This document shows positions 9,079 through 17,268 of a stretch of 64,000 bases of DNA, piece after piece. A program made the translations under genes and the position numbers. The DNA comes from Fredinandcohnia aciditolerans (GTDB lineage Bacteria > Bacillota > Bacilli > Bacillales > Bacillaceae_L), in contig QGHH01000004.1 of the NCBI GenBank assembly GCA_003640645.1, forward strand, positions 166,875-230,874, given 5' to 3'. Every line of letters starts with the position of its first letter. The first letter of the stretch is position 1. A model generated the notes under the pieces. It worked only from the letters and a program-made list of their open reading frames with translations. It ran no database searches and had not been told where the DNA came from.

Positions 9079-10170
9079 TTAATTTTTACCTTTGATATTT
9101 TCATCCCAATGTTGCATCCACTCAGCTTCTTTTTCAGCCATTACTGACCAATCAAGATCTAATGACTTAAGTTCAAGATCTTGATACCATTCTGGCATCG
9201 TAGACTTATCAATATCTGTACGAGTTGGAATTTGGTATAAATCTTCAGCTAACGTTTTACGTGTTTCTGGTTCAAACAAGAACTCATAGAACAATTTTGC
9301 ATTCTCAAGGTTCTTTGCATTTTTCACAAGACCAACAGCATCAACTAAGATTGGTGCACCACTTTCTGGATACACGAAATCAAATGGTTGGTTATGCTGG
9401 TTTTTTTGAATTAAAATATCTTGCAGATTCCAAAGAGAAATAGAACCTTCTTGACGAGCAAGCTTTAAGTATAGATTAGTAGGATCTTGTGCATATTCTT
9501 TTGTATTCGCATCTAATTTTGCAAGCCATTCGTACCCAGCATCTGGATTATCAGCACCTTGCTCATGAATCATTGCAGAGTAGATGGTTCTCATCGTTCC
9601 GGATGCTAATACACCACGGATAATAATTTCATTCTTCCATTTTGGATCAAGAAGATCATCCCAATCCTGTGGAGCTTCTTCTTTCGAAAGCATGTCAGAG
9701 TTAATCATGATTACCTCTGGTAAAAGCATTTCACCATACCAACGGCCTTCAGCATCCTTATGTTCTGGAAGAATGCTAGCATCAAAGCTTGGCTTAAATG
9801 ATTCAAGTAAATCTTCATCTGCTGCTGTCATGAACGCAGATTGCGTACCTCCCCACCAGAAATCAGCTTGTGGATTTGCTTTTTCTCCTCGAACACGCTC
9901 AAGAACTTGTTGAGCACCCATTGTTAATACATCAACCTTGACATCTGGGTACTTTTCGTTGAACATCTCGACAACTTGATCCACAATTGTTTGGTCACGA
10001 GCTGTGTAGATTACGAGGTTACCACTTGCTTCAGCTGTTTCTTCCGTTTTGCCATCGTCATTTCCATCAGCTGGCTCCTCTTCCTCAGTAGAAGAACTAC
10101 CAGAGCATGCCGATACAAAGAGCATCAATGCTGCAATCAAAAGAACTAAAAAATGCTTCTTTTTAAACAT
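9079..10170 (-). CDS. Extracellular substrate-binding lipoprotein of the ABC importer, 363 aa
   Basis: The N-terminus MFKKKHFLVLLIAALMLF ends in a lipobox VSAC (Cys about residue 22), followed by an Asp/Glu/Ser-rich linker to about residue 48. The mature part resembles AfuA/FutA-type binding proteins (LVIYTARDQTIVDQ, then a two-lobed fold). It would sit on the outer face of the membrane and pass its ligand to the fused permease. The ribosome site AAGGGGGA fits the ATG. The ligand is unknown: this family binds ferric iron, sugar phosphates, polyamines or aminophosphonates. Confidence 0.88.
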   Translation of the reverse strand: MFKKKHFLVLLIAALMLFVSACSGSSSTEEEEPADGNDDGKTEETAEASGNLVIYTARDQTIVDQVVEMFNEKYPDVKVDVLTMGAQQVLERVRGEKANPQADFWWGGTQSAFMTAADEDLLESFKPSFDASILPEHKDAEGRWYGEMLLPEVIMINSDMLSKEEAPQDWDDLLDPKWKNEIIIRGVLASGTMRTIYSAMIHEQGADNPDAGYEWLAKLDANTKEYAQDPTNLYLKLARQEGSISLWNLQDILIQKNQHNQPFDFVYPESGAPILVDAVGLVKNAKNLENAKLFYEFLFEPETRKTLAEDLYQIPTRTDIDKSTMPEWYQDLELKSLDLDWSVMAEKEAEWMQHWDENIKGKN

Positions 10171-10204
10171 AAGAATCCCCCTTAAATCATTTTATTTATT
10201 CAAA

Positions 10205-10225
10205 AGTAGGACAAATCGTCCTACT
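10205..10225. promoter_or_regulatory. Perfect 8-bp inverted repeat between ROK and binding-protein genes
   Basis: AGTAGGAC and GTCCTACT are separated by 5 nt. On the minus strand TTTTG follows, so it may be a weak terminator after the ROK gene; it could equally be an operator or 5' UTR hairpin of the importer gene. It does not match the TTAGTTAGT operators upstream. Confidence 0.45.
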
Positions 10226-10293
10226 AAGAATCAAATAGAAGATGAGCTTGTTATAAATTATGCAGATAAGTTATGTGTATTCTGCTTTTCCAG

Positions 10294-11499
10294 CTAGTTT
10301 AAGATACTTTCATGTTCTCTGAGGAATAGCGAGATAGCTCCAAGAACGCCTGCATGTTCTCCTAATTGCGACAATTGTAATTCAACTGAACTCGGAAGAT
10401 ATCTTTGAACCATTAGTCGTAATTTAGGAAGAATATAATCGGATGACTTCATGACCCCGCCATCTAATATGATTATTTCTGGATTTAATAGAGTGGCTGC
10501 ATTGATAATTCCATATGCAAGATGTTCAATCGCTTCATCTACCACTGTTTGGGCAATCTCATCACCTGTTTTTGCCAGTAAAAAAGACTGCTCTCCTGTG
10601 ATTTCGGATTTCAGTGCCTCTTTATACATAGGGTGATCCTCGTGTTGCAAGATCAGCTTTGTTACTTTTTCTCCGATTGCTTTCCCTCCAGCAACACTTT
10701 CAAGATAACCATACCGGTGAAAAGTGGGTTTAAATTCATTTTTTATATCGTTCTTATCAGTGACGATATATCCGAATTCCCCAGCCGCATTTGAGAAGCC
10801 ACGATATAACTGATTCTGAATAATAATGCCACTTCCAATTCCAGTCCCGACAGCAATAAATAAAACATTTTCCTTATTCCTCGCGTTTCCTAACCATTGT
10901 TCTCCAAGAACTGCTACATTCACATCATTATCAACGAAGACTGGGAAAGAAAAGTATTGCTCCGCCTCCATCAAAATCGGATAACGAACCCAATTTAAAC
11001 TTGGTGCTTCCACAACAACGCCTGATACTGTTTCTGTAATGCCTGGTACGCCTATTCCCATTCCTAATATCTTAGTTGGGTCAAGCCCGCTACTTTGTAT
11101 CAACTCTTGTACCTCTTTATGTATTTGTTTGATTAAGCCACTTTCTAAATACTTACTTGTGCTAAAGCTTGTTGAACATAGCATCTTTCCGTTCAGATCG
11201 GAAATAATAATTCTTACCTTTGTTCCTCCAATGTCTGTTCCAATTACATAAGCAGCGTTTTCATTAAAATATAGATGAATAGGCCTTCTTCCTCCTTGTG
11301 AAGAGGATTCACCATTTCCCTTTTCACAAATCCAATTCTCTCGTACTAGTTCATCAACCAGTAAGGAAACAGTCGGTTTACTAATATTTAGTTTTTCAGA
11401 TATTTCTGCCCTTGAAATTGGTTGATAAAATCGAATACATTGAAGGACCATTTTTTTATTATTCGTTCGTACACGAAGATGGGATGGTAGTTTATTCAT
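10294..11499 (-). CDS. ROK-family transcriptional repressor (XylR/NagC type), 401 aa
   Basis: An N-terminal winged helix-turn-helix (about residues 28-52, ISRAEISEKLNISKPTVSLL) is joined to a ROK sugar-kinase-like domain with DIGGTKVR (89-96) and GIGVPGI. The usual zinc motif with CxCGxxGC is absent; GFSNAAGEFGYIV occupies the region, as in some Bacillus repressors. It is the first gene of the importer operon. TTAGTTAGT-type inverted repeats lie just downstream of both its own promoter and the divergent deacetylase promoter, which suggests autoregulation and control of both units. The inducer is probably a sugar derivative. The ATG has only a weak AAGG upstream. Confidence 0.88.
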   Translation of the reverse strand: MNKLPSHLRVRTNNKKMVLQCIRFYQPISRAEISEKLNISKPTVSLLVDELVRENWICEKGNGESSSQGGRRPIHLYFNENAAYVIGTDIGGTKVRIIISDLNGKMLCSTSFSTSKYLESGLIKQIHKEVQELIQSSGLDPTKILGMGIGVPGITETVSGVVVEAPSLNWVRYPILMEAEQYFSFPVFVDNDVNVAVLGEQWLGNARNKENVLFIAVGTGIGSGIIIQNQLYRGFSNAAGEFGYIVTDKNDIKNEFKPTFHRYGYLESVAGGKAIGEKVTKLILQHEDHPMYKEALKSEITGEQSFLLAKTGDEIAQTVVDEAIEHLAYGIINAATLLNPEIIILDGGVMKSSDYILPKLRLMVQRYLPSSVELQLSQLGEHAGVLGAISLFLREHESILN

Positions 11500-11524
11500 A
11501 ACATCACGGCCTTATTTCGTATAG

Positions 11525-11549
11525 TTAGTTAGTAAGTTTAACTAATTCA
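11525..11549. promoter_or_regulatory. Candidate ROK operator upstream of its own gene
   Basis: TTAGTTAGT, 7 nt, then ACTAATTCA: the left arm is identical to the one at 11767 and the right arm keeps only ACTAA. It overlaps the expected transcription start of the ROK promoter. Confidence 0.6.
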
Positions 11550-11554
11550 ACTAC

Positions 11555-11583
11555 ACTATATAACAATTTGGTATCGTTTACAA
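11555..11583 (-). promoter_or_regulatory. Candidate sigma-A promoter of the ROK/importer operon
   Basis: On the minus strand TTGTAA, 17 nt, TATAGT. TGGTATCGTTTACA at 11569-11582 overlaps the -35 and matches the CcpA cre consensus with two mismatches, so catabolite repression is possible. Confidence 0.55.
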
Positions 11584-11714
11584 TACTAAATTTTCGAAAT
11601 TTACTAAGTAGACTGGTAAAGCTTATTTTTACTATTATATTAATAGTTTGTCTTATAACTATATGCCTCCTACGTTATACCTACAAAAAAATAGCAAATA
11701 GTTATTTGGTAATA

Positions 11715-11742
11715 TTTACAATATTCAGAAAGGATATATAAT
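11715..11742 (+). promoter_or_regulatory. Candidate sigma-A promoter of the deacetylase gene
   Basis: TTTACA (11715-11720), 16 nt, TATAAT (11737-11742). The start point would be near 11749, just before the operator. Confidence 0.65.
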
Positions 11743-11766
11743 TCGAATTGAAGGGATGATCATTAG

Positions 11767-11791
11767 TTAGTTAGTTACAATTACTAACTAA
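11767..11791. promoter_or_regulatory. Candidate ROK operator upstream of the PIG-L gene
   Basis: A perfect inverted repeat: TTAGTTAGT, 7 nt, ACTAACTAA. It sits about 20 nt downstream of the inferred start point, a roadblock position like that of XylR operators. The left arm is shared with the site at 11525. Confidence 0.7.
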
Positions 11792-11851
11792 AAATCCTAA
11801 GAAAGGAGTGTTTTGTGAATTTTTTTATCCAAAATTGAAAGGGGTTACAAA

Positions 11852-14350
11852 ATGAAGAAATGTCTCTATGTATTGATGTCCATTCTTTTACTTGCTTCAT
11901 TATTCCCACCACTCAGTCTAGCACAAGAACAAAGTGAAGCCGATGTTGAACTTTGGAATGCAGTTAAGCCTCTAGATACCACTGTCACTTTCTTAAACAC
12001 AGGTGCACACCCAGATGATGAACGTAGTGATTTTTTAGCCTATTTATCCCGAGGGCTAGGTGTTAAAACAGCAAGTCTGATAGCTAACCGCGGTGAAGGC
12101 GGTCAAAACGCGATTGGAAACGAACTAGGAAATGCGCTTGGAATTATTCGTTCAAATGAAATGATAGAAGCCGCAAAGGTAAACGGTGTTAAAGCCTATC
12201 ACTTAAGTGAAACAACCTCTGATGCGATTTATGATTTCGGTTTTTCCAAATCACCAGACGAAACGCTTGAAAAATGGGGTGAGGGAGTAACTTACGAGCG
12301 CCTCATTAAATTTATTAGAACCTATCAACCTGATATTGTCATGCCTTCTTTCCTAAACGTTGATAGCCAACACGGACATCACAGATTGATCAATATTCTA
12401 TCAGTTAAAGCATTTGAAGATGCTGCTGATCCCTCTGTATTTCCAGAGCAGCTAGAAAATGGGTTGGAGCCTTGGCAAATTAAAAAGCTTTACTTACCAG
12501 TTTCAAAGGAAGAAGCTACCACATCGATTGAAATTGGTGATTATGATCCAATCTATGGAATGAGCTATCCACAACTTGGTGAAGCTTCAAGGTATCTACA
12601 TAAAAGCCAAGGAATGGGACGCGATATTCCTGTTGAACCAAAGCAACAACATCTGAAGTTAGAGAAAACAGCAGTAGGAGCAGAATTCACAGAACTTTTT
12701 GCGGGTGTTCCTTATGATTTCCATGCTTGGGCAGATATTGTTCCTGCAAAAAATATCAGTGAACAACTTGATGCATTACAAAATAATCTAGAAAAGATTA
12801 TTGAGCTTTACCCAAATCGCGAGGCAATTTTACCTGAGTCTCAAAAAGCTTTACGCTCAGTTCAAAAATTAATCTCAACTACAAAATCTGGTAAGCTGGA
12901 CGATGCAATGAAAAACGACCTTCTTCATAAGCTTGGGCTAAAAGAAGAACAGCTTCAACAAGTAAGCTTTGTATCTTCTAACTTAGCTGTTGATACTGAA
13001 ATTGGTTCTTACGTGTTGACACAAGGTGAACAAACTCAAGTAGAGGTTACTGTTACAAATAACGGTAAGCAAAAAATTAACCATATTGAAGCGGCTTTAC
13101 TTACTCCTGAAAACTGGAAGCATGAAAGTGCAATTAAGTTAAAGCACTTAAAGCCAGGTGAATCAAAGACTGTAAGTTTCAATGTAACTGTTCCAGCTGA
13201 TGCTGAGTATTTTCAACCATACGATCATGCATCGATCCAAGCACAGTTAACTTTTAAAGAAAACGGTGTTGAAACGACTTCTGTTATCGACTTAGATAAT
13301 GCGGTAAGTGTTCTTCCTGAATTAAGCGTTACACCGGATCCGGTAAACATTACGGTAAATACGGCTAATGTTCAAGATGAAATTCCAGTCTCAGTTAAGG
13401 TGAAAAACTATGCTAATGGTTCTAAAACTGCAAAGGTTTCCCTAGACCTTCCAGAAGGCTGGACGAGTGAACCCGCTGTAGGAGAGGTAAACTTCACAGA
13501 AAGATTCGAGGAAAAAGTAGTATCATTCACATTAGCGCCACCATCAACTGTGGAAGATGGTAATTTTACAATTGCAGCAATCGCAGAAGCAGATGGAAAG
13601 TCTTTCAACACGACTGTACAAGAAATTAAATATGAGCATATTAATGATTCTTACTTCATGTATCCTGCCGACATTAACGGTGTTGCTTTTGAATTATTAA
13701 AACCAGATAACCTTAAAGTTGGCTACATCGATAGCGGATTTGACACGATTGCTGATTCTTTCATTAATGCAGGGTTTGATATTACAAAGCTAACTCCAGA
13801 AGATTTAGCCACCGGAGATCTATCTCAATACGATACAATCGTTACGGGGATTCGCGCAACTCTTGGTAGAGAGGATCTACTAGCAAATAATGAAAGATTG
13901 CTTGAATATGTGGAAAATGGTGGACATTTAGTCATGCAATATGTGACTGCAGCAGATCCATGGGATGCTAATCTAACACCGCCATATCATTTGAAAATTG
14001 GTACTCCATCCATTCGCTGGCGCGTAACTGATGAAAATGCAGAGGTTAATGTACTTCAGCCAGAGCATGATCTCTTTAATTTCCCTAACAAGATTACTAG
14101 CAAGGACTGGGACAACTGGGTACAAGAAAGAGGGCTTTACTTCCCAATGGAATGGGCTGAACAGTATGAAACATTCGTTTCAATGGCAGACCCAGGTGAG
14201 GACCCATTCACAAGTGGAATCCTAATGGCTGAATACGGTGAAGGTACTTACCTTTACACTAACCTCGTGTTCTATCGCCAAATCGGTGCTCAGGTACCTG
14301 GAGGATATCGTATCTTTGCTAACCTAATTAGTTATGGGGCTAAAAAATAA
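11852..14350 (+). CDS. Secreted PIG-L family deacetylase with NEW3-like and amidotransferase-like C-terminal domains, 832 aa
   Basis: A signal peptide (about residues 1-24, cut near SLA/QEQ) is followed by a PIG-L/LmbE zinc deacetylase domain with AHPDDE (52-57) and the second metal motif QHGHH (173-177). PIG-L enzymes remove N-acetyl groups from GlcNAc-type sugars. Residues about 380-600 look like beta-sandwich NPCBM-associated/NEW3 domains, and about 630-832 resemble a glutamine-amidotransferase-like (ThuA-type) fold without an obvious nucleophile. AAAGGGG precedes the ATG. It diverges from the ROK/importer operon and shares its operator type, so it probably processes the sugar outside the cell before import. 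Confidence 0.85.
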   Translation: MKKCLYVLMSILLLASLFPPLSLAQEQSEADVELWNAVKPLDTTVTFLNTGAHPDDERSDFLAYLSRGLGVKTASLIANRGEGGQNAIGNELGNALGIIRSNEMIEAAKVNGVKAYHLSETTSDAIYDFGFSKSPDETLEKWGEGVTYERLIKFIRTYQPDIVMPSFLNVDSQHGHHRLINILSVKAFEDAADPSVFPEQLENGLEPWQIKKLYLPVSKEEATTSIEIGDYDPIYGMSYPQLGEASRYLHKSQGMGRDIPVEPKQQHLKLEKTAVGAEFTELFAGVPYDFHAWADIVPAKNISEQLDALQNNLEKIIELYPNREAILPESQKALRSVQKLISTTKSGKLDDAMKNDLLHKLGLKEEQLQQVSFVSSNLAVDTEIGSYVLTQGEQTQVEVTVTNNGKQKINHIEAALLTPENWKHESAIKLKHLKPGESKTVSFNVTVPADAEYFQPYDHASIQAQLTFKENGVETTSVIDLDNAVSVLPELSVTPDPVNITVNTANVQDEIPVSVKVKNYANGSKTAKVSLDLPEGWTSEPAVGEVNFTERFEEKVVSFTLAPPSTVEDGNFTIAAIAEADGKSFNTTVQEIKYEHINDSYFMYPADINGVAFELLKPDNLKVGYIDSGFDTIADSFINAGFDITKLTPEDLATGDLSQYDTIVTGIRATLGREDLLANNERLLEYVENGGHLVMQYVTAADPWDANLTPPYHLKIGTPSIRWRVTDENAEVNVLQPEHDLFNFPNKITSKDWDNWVQERGLYFPMEWAEQYETFVSMADPGEDPFTSGILMAEYGEGTYLYTNLVFYRQIGAQVPGGYRIFANLISYGAKK

Positions 14351-14367
14351 AGATATGGGAACATTAG

Positions 14368-14402
14368 AAAAAGCTATAGACTTGATGTCTATAGCTTTTT
14401 TT
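14368..14402 (+). terminator. Terminator after the PIG-L gene
   Basis: AAAAAGCTATAGAC pairs with GTCTATAGCTTTTT across a 5-nt loop and a T-run follows; the stem could also act on the opposite strand. Confidence 0.85.
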
Positions 14403-14460
14403 GATTTAATCTACATTTATGCGACCATTTATCCTTATTTCGGAAAAAAAGTAGACAGAC

Positions 14461-15978
14461 TCACGTAGCGCTCTTTGAACTTCCAACATCACGCAGCTGC
14501 CGCTTGAGGATTTTGCCGCTAGCGTTTCTTGGCAATTCGTCCACAAATTCGATTTTCTTTGGTACCTTAAAGCTGGCTAAATTGCTCCTGACATGCTGGA
14601 GGATCTCCTCCTCAGACACTGGAGCTTTGATGACAACGAAGGCAGTGACTGCCTCAATCCACTTTTCATCAGGCACACCAACAACTGCAACTTCAGCGAC
14701 CTGAGGTAATTCGTAGATGCAGTCCTCTATCTGGCGGGAGGCTACTAACACACCACCAGTGTTAATGACATCCTTCACCCGATCAATCACCTCAATGTAT
14801 CCGTTCTCGTCCCGCTTCACGAGATCTCCAGAGTGGAACCAACCACCAGCGAACGCCTTTGCCGTTGCTTCACTTTTGTTCCAGTATCCTAGACAAAGCT
14901 GGGGTGAACGGTATACAATTTCGCCAAGTTCGCCAGGAGGAACACTATTACCTTCGGTGTCCACAACCCGAGCCTCGACGAAGAGCATTGGTCTTCCTGC
15001 GGAACCTGGATGATCCGCATGCTCCTCAGGACGCAAGACTGTACAAGCAGGTCCCATCTCGGACTGGCCGTACACATTGTAGAAACCAAGCTTGGGCAGA
15101 CACTTCTGCAGTCGTTCGAGTATTGGTCCAGGCATGATTGATGCCCCATAATAGGCCTTCTGAAGATTCCCAAGGTCCCGGGTCGTCAGGTCAGAGTGAT
15201 TTGCGATTGAAACCCAAACAGTTGGAGCGGCGAAGAAAGATGTGATTTCATCTCGTTCCATGGTTTCAAGCACAACACCAGCCTCCGGAGCAGGAAGCAC
15301 CTTGTTCCAGCCACCTACTAACAATGCCGGTAACATAAACACATGCATCTGCGCGGAATGGTAAAGTGGCAGGCAATGGAGCGCACGATCTGATTCCTTG
15401 ATGTCCAGACCGTGGATACAACTCATGTAATGGTGCATCAGAGCACGATGCGTCATGATTGCACCTTTTGGGTCCGACGTGGTGCCTGAGGTGTAGAGTA
15501 ACTGTGCAACATCTGTATCCTCAACATCGAACTCTTCATCTTCCACAGGACGGTTATCATTACTGAAGGTCCACTCCAGGAGCTCGTCCTCGAATCTTAG
15601 TACCTGCCGATGGCTGTTCGAACTAGTCTGGGAGATTGCATTGGCAAGGTCTCGGTCAGCGATTATGAGCGATGGGTCGGAATCTCCAAGAATGTAATCG
15701 AGTTCACCGGCTCGGAGCTGAAAGTTCACCGGAACGTGAATAGCTCCAATACGTGACGTGGCCAGAAACAGTAAAACATACAGATCGGAGTTTTTACCGT
15801 AGGAGGCAACTCTGTCTCCCTTTTCTACCCCTTGTTCACGCAGTTTTCGCGCAATACGTGTGACTGCCATGTCAAGTTCACGGTAACTCCACTCCCTATC
15901 GTTGAACACAATAGCAGTACTATGCGGGATCCGTGTGGCCGTACGACGGACGGCCTCGGCTATGGTGTTTGTTCTCAA
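14461..15978 (-). CDS. AMP-forming acyl-CoA synthetase/ligase, 505 aa (TTG start)
   Basis: All main ANL-superfamily motifs are present: P-loop YTSGTTSDPKG, YGQSEMGP, the hinge region with HSGDL and IDRVKDVI, and the C-terminal catalytic Lys in PRNASGKILK. It should activate a carboxylic acid to an acyl-CoA; the acid is not identifiable. The longest frame starts at 16086, but that TTG is the -35 box of its promoter, so I use the TTG at 15978 behind GAGAGG. Sampled segments of the gene are visibly GC-richer (roughly 50% or more) than the flanks. It lies beside the 3' end of ssrA, a common integration site, which suggests horizontal transfer. Confidence 0.85.
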   Translation of the reverse strand: MRTNTIAEAVRRTATRIPHSTAIVFNDREWSYRELDMAVTRIARKLREQGVEKGDRVASYGKNSDLYVLLFLATSRIGAIHVPVNFQLRAGELDYILGDSDPSLIIADRDLANAISQTSSNSHRQVLRFEDELLEWTFSNDNRPVEDEEFDVEDTDVAQLLYTSGTTSDPKGAIMTHRALMHHYMSCIHGLDIKESDRALHCLPLYHSAQMHVFMLPALLVGGWNKVLPAPEAGVVLETMERDEITSFFAAPTVWVSIANHSDLTTRDLGNLQKAYYGASIMPGPILERLQKCLPKLGFYNVYGQSEMGPACTVLRPEEHADHPGSAGRPMLFVEARVVDTEGNSVPPGELGEIVYRSPQLCLGYWNKSEATAKAFAGGWFHSGDLVKRDENGYIEVIDRVKDVINTGGVLVASRQIEDCIYELPQVAEVAVVGVPDEKWIEAVTAFVVIKAPVSEEEILQHVRSNLASFKVPKKIEFVDELPRNASGKILKRQLRDVGSSKSAT

Positions 15979-16057
15979 ATTCCTCTCAGTCCCCTCTCGT
16001 CTATTATTTATACTCCCAATATAAATAATATTCCAAAAATAAAGAATATTTACCTGA

Positions 16058-16086
16058 ATATTAGCCCACTCGTACCAAGCTGTCAA
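16058..16086 (-). promoter_or_regulatory. Sigma-A promoter of the AMP-ligase gene
   Basis: On the minus strand a consensus TTGACA (16086-16081), 17 nt, TAATAT (16063-16058). The start would be near 16051, leaving a leader of about 70 nt before the TTG. Confidence 0.75.
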
Positions 16087-16213
16087 TATAAATATAGAGC
16101 GCTTTCATAATTCAAGAAGGAGTTGAGGTAGATTCCTTAAATTACTCGAAACGGAAAGTACAGTTCAGAATTCTTACGAAAGAAAATTATGTTTGAAGAA
16201 TACTTTTTTGAAA

Positions 16214-16247
16214 ATGTAAAACGGACTCACCATATCGGTGAGTCCGT
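16214..16247 (-). terminator. Terminator of ssrA
   Basis: An 11-bp stem (ACGGACTCACC with GGTGAGTCCGT) is followed on the minus strand by TTTTACATTTT. A second hairpin pairs the encoded CCACCA end of the tmRNA with TTGGTGG 10 nt further on. Confidence 0.8.
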
Positions 16248-16299
16248 GTCAATTTCGTATTTAACCACCAAGTATATGTATTTGGTGGAGACGGTGGGA

Positions 16300-16580
16300 C
16301 GTGCTATTCCATGCTTTCGTCATGGCACTGACTATATCTTGAACCTGAAGAAGTTATCAGGTCCTCCGGCGTATTATGCGAAATATAATTTGTACCTAGT
16401 CAGGTAGGATTTCGCATCCTAGTACTACCATGATTCATGGCAGCCTATAAGTCGATACACGGCTGTTAGATTACTCTACATACCGCTCGGCATTGCCTTA
16501 TCGCATCAAGTACGACTTAGGTTTCACCGATAAAGCCGGATTATCACTTATGTGTTACCACATAAGGCGACTAATTACTA
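16300..16580 (-). ncRNA. Group I intron in the T-loop of ssrA, 281 nt
   Basis: The insert follows a U (last base of the 5' exon) and ends in G, as group I introns do. The exon end CGAU can pair with GUCG about 10 nt inside the intron, forming P1 with the U-G wobble at the splice site. The hallmark S element AAGATATAGTC is present near the 3' end, with a matching GACTTATA (R) upstream and AATGCCGAGC as the likely Q element. There is no room for a homing endonuclease. Removal restores an ordinary tmRNA T-arm. Confidence 0.9.
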
Positions 16581-16801
16581 ATCGAACCCACGTCCAAAGA
16601 TATTGGCACTTAAGCTTCTACGAGTGTAGTCGATATATTAGCATTTCGCTAACTTTTCAGCCTATCGACAGGCTTCCAAGCAGCTAGTCTGATTGTTCTC
16701 TTCCTTCGTCCTCAGACGGCGAACTCCGGCGTAGCCCACTTAAAGTGAGTCCCTGACCCTACCACATGGGCGATGGAGGGAGGAACCGCTATAGACTGTT
16801 A

Positions 16802-16837
16802 TTAAGCAGCTAAAGCGAAGTTGTTGTTTTCTTTGCC
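16802..16837 (-). other. tmRNA tag-peptide reading frame
   Basis: Resume frame GGC AAA GAA ... GCT TAA encodes GKENNNFALAA within the tmRNA. The ALAA end is the usual ClpXP/ClpAP degradation signal. Confidence 0.85.
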
Positions 16838-17026
16838 AGTTATAGGCGTTGACGTTTTAACGAGGCCGATCCCCTCGACTCGCAACTTAAGCTCAAACTA
16901 CCCCTGTCGAATCCGTAGCGTCCCCATTATAAAATGATAATGATGAACTTAATCACCAGTTATCTGGGTGTTTCGGATGAAGTGTTTTTGCTTTCGTTGA
17001 CTATTCAATTGTCAACCACATGTCTT

Positions 17027-17054
17027 ATTATAGCACATGTACTTACAATTTCAA
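17027..17054 (-). promoter_or_regulatory. Candidate promoter of ssrA
   Basis: On the minus strand TTGAAA, 16 nt, TATAAT, with an extended -10 (TGC before TATAAT). It gives a leader of about 95 nt, which RNase P would remove. The -35 lies in a palindrome (ACTTACAATT/AATTGTAAGT, 17041-17062). Confidence 0.6.
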
Positions 17055-17081
17055 TTGTAAGTTATTGTAAGTTACGTGAAT

Positions 17082-17268
17082 CAAATACACATCGGTGTAT
17101 TTGCGCCCAGATTTTTTTCGAGCACACACGAAAAATTACATTTAAAAAATCTGTGGCATCCACCGGAGGCTAACTTTATTCAGTCATGCCGTAACTTTGA
17201 TTATTCGTTAGACTTTTGATTCATCTATCAATAAATTAGAGTTTGTAAACTACAGCTGAATAAAGTTA
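17082..17268 (-). repeat. Family A hairpin-rich intergenic module, copy 3
   Basis: Shortened copy: the first hairpin is CAAATACAC/GTGTATTTG, in which both arms differ from the CAAATGCGC/GCGTATTTG of other copies but still pair. The AGATTTTT...AAAAAATCT pair and GGCATCCACCGGAGGC block are kept. The terminal TAACTTTATTCA provides the smpB stop codon. Confidence 0.75.

Larger units (their letters stand above)
16283..16925 (-). ncRNA. ssrA: tmRNA gene interrupted by a group I intron
   Basis: The minus strand begins GGGGACGCTACGGATTCGAC, the standard tmRNA 5' end, and finishes CGTCTCCACCA with CCA encoded; GGGGACG pairs with CGTCTCC to form the acceptor stem. The gene encodes the trans-translation RNA that rescues stalled ribosomes together with SmpB, whose gene lies just upstream. 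The tag frame at 16837-16802 reads GKENNNFALAA then TAA, close to the Bacillus tag ending ALAA. The T-arm is split: GTGGGTTCGAT (ending 16581) and TCCCAC (starting 16299) rejoin into a perfect T-stem and loop once the 281-nt insert is removed. The mature RNA would be about 362 nt. Confidence 0.95.

Noticed and set aside
15978-16086. Longer N-terminus for the AMP-ligase from 16086
   Set aside because: The codon at 16086 is the TTGACA -35 box of a well-spaced promoter, so the extension would lie upstream of the mRNA start.
16189-16687. Two plus-strand frames of 64-72 residues over ssrA
   Set aside because: They are antisense to the tmRNA gene and its intron.
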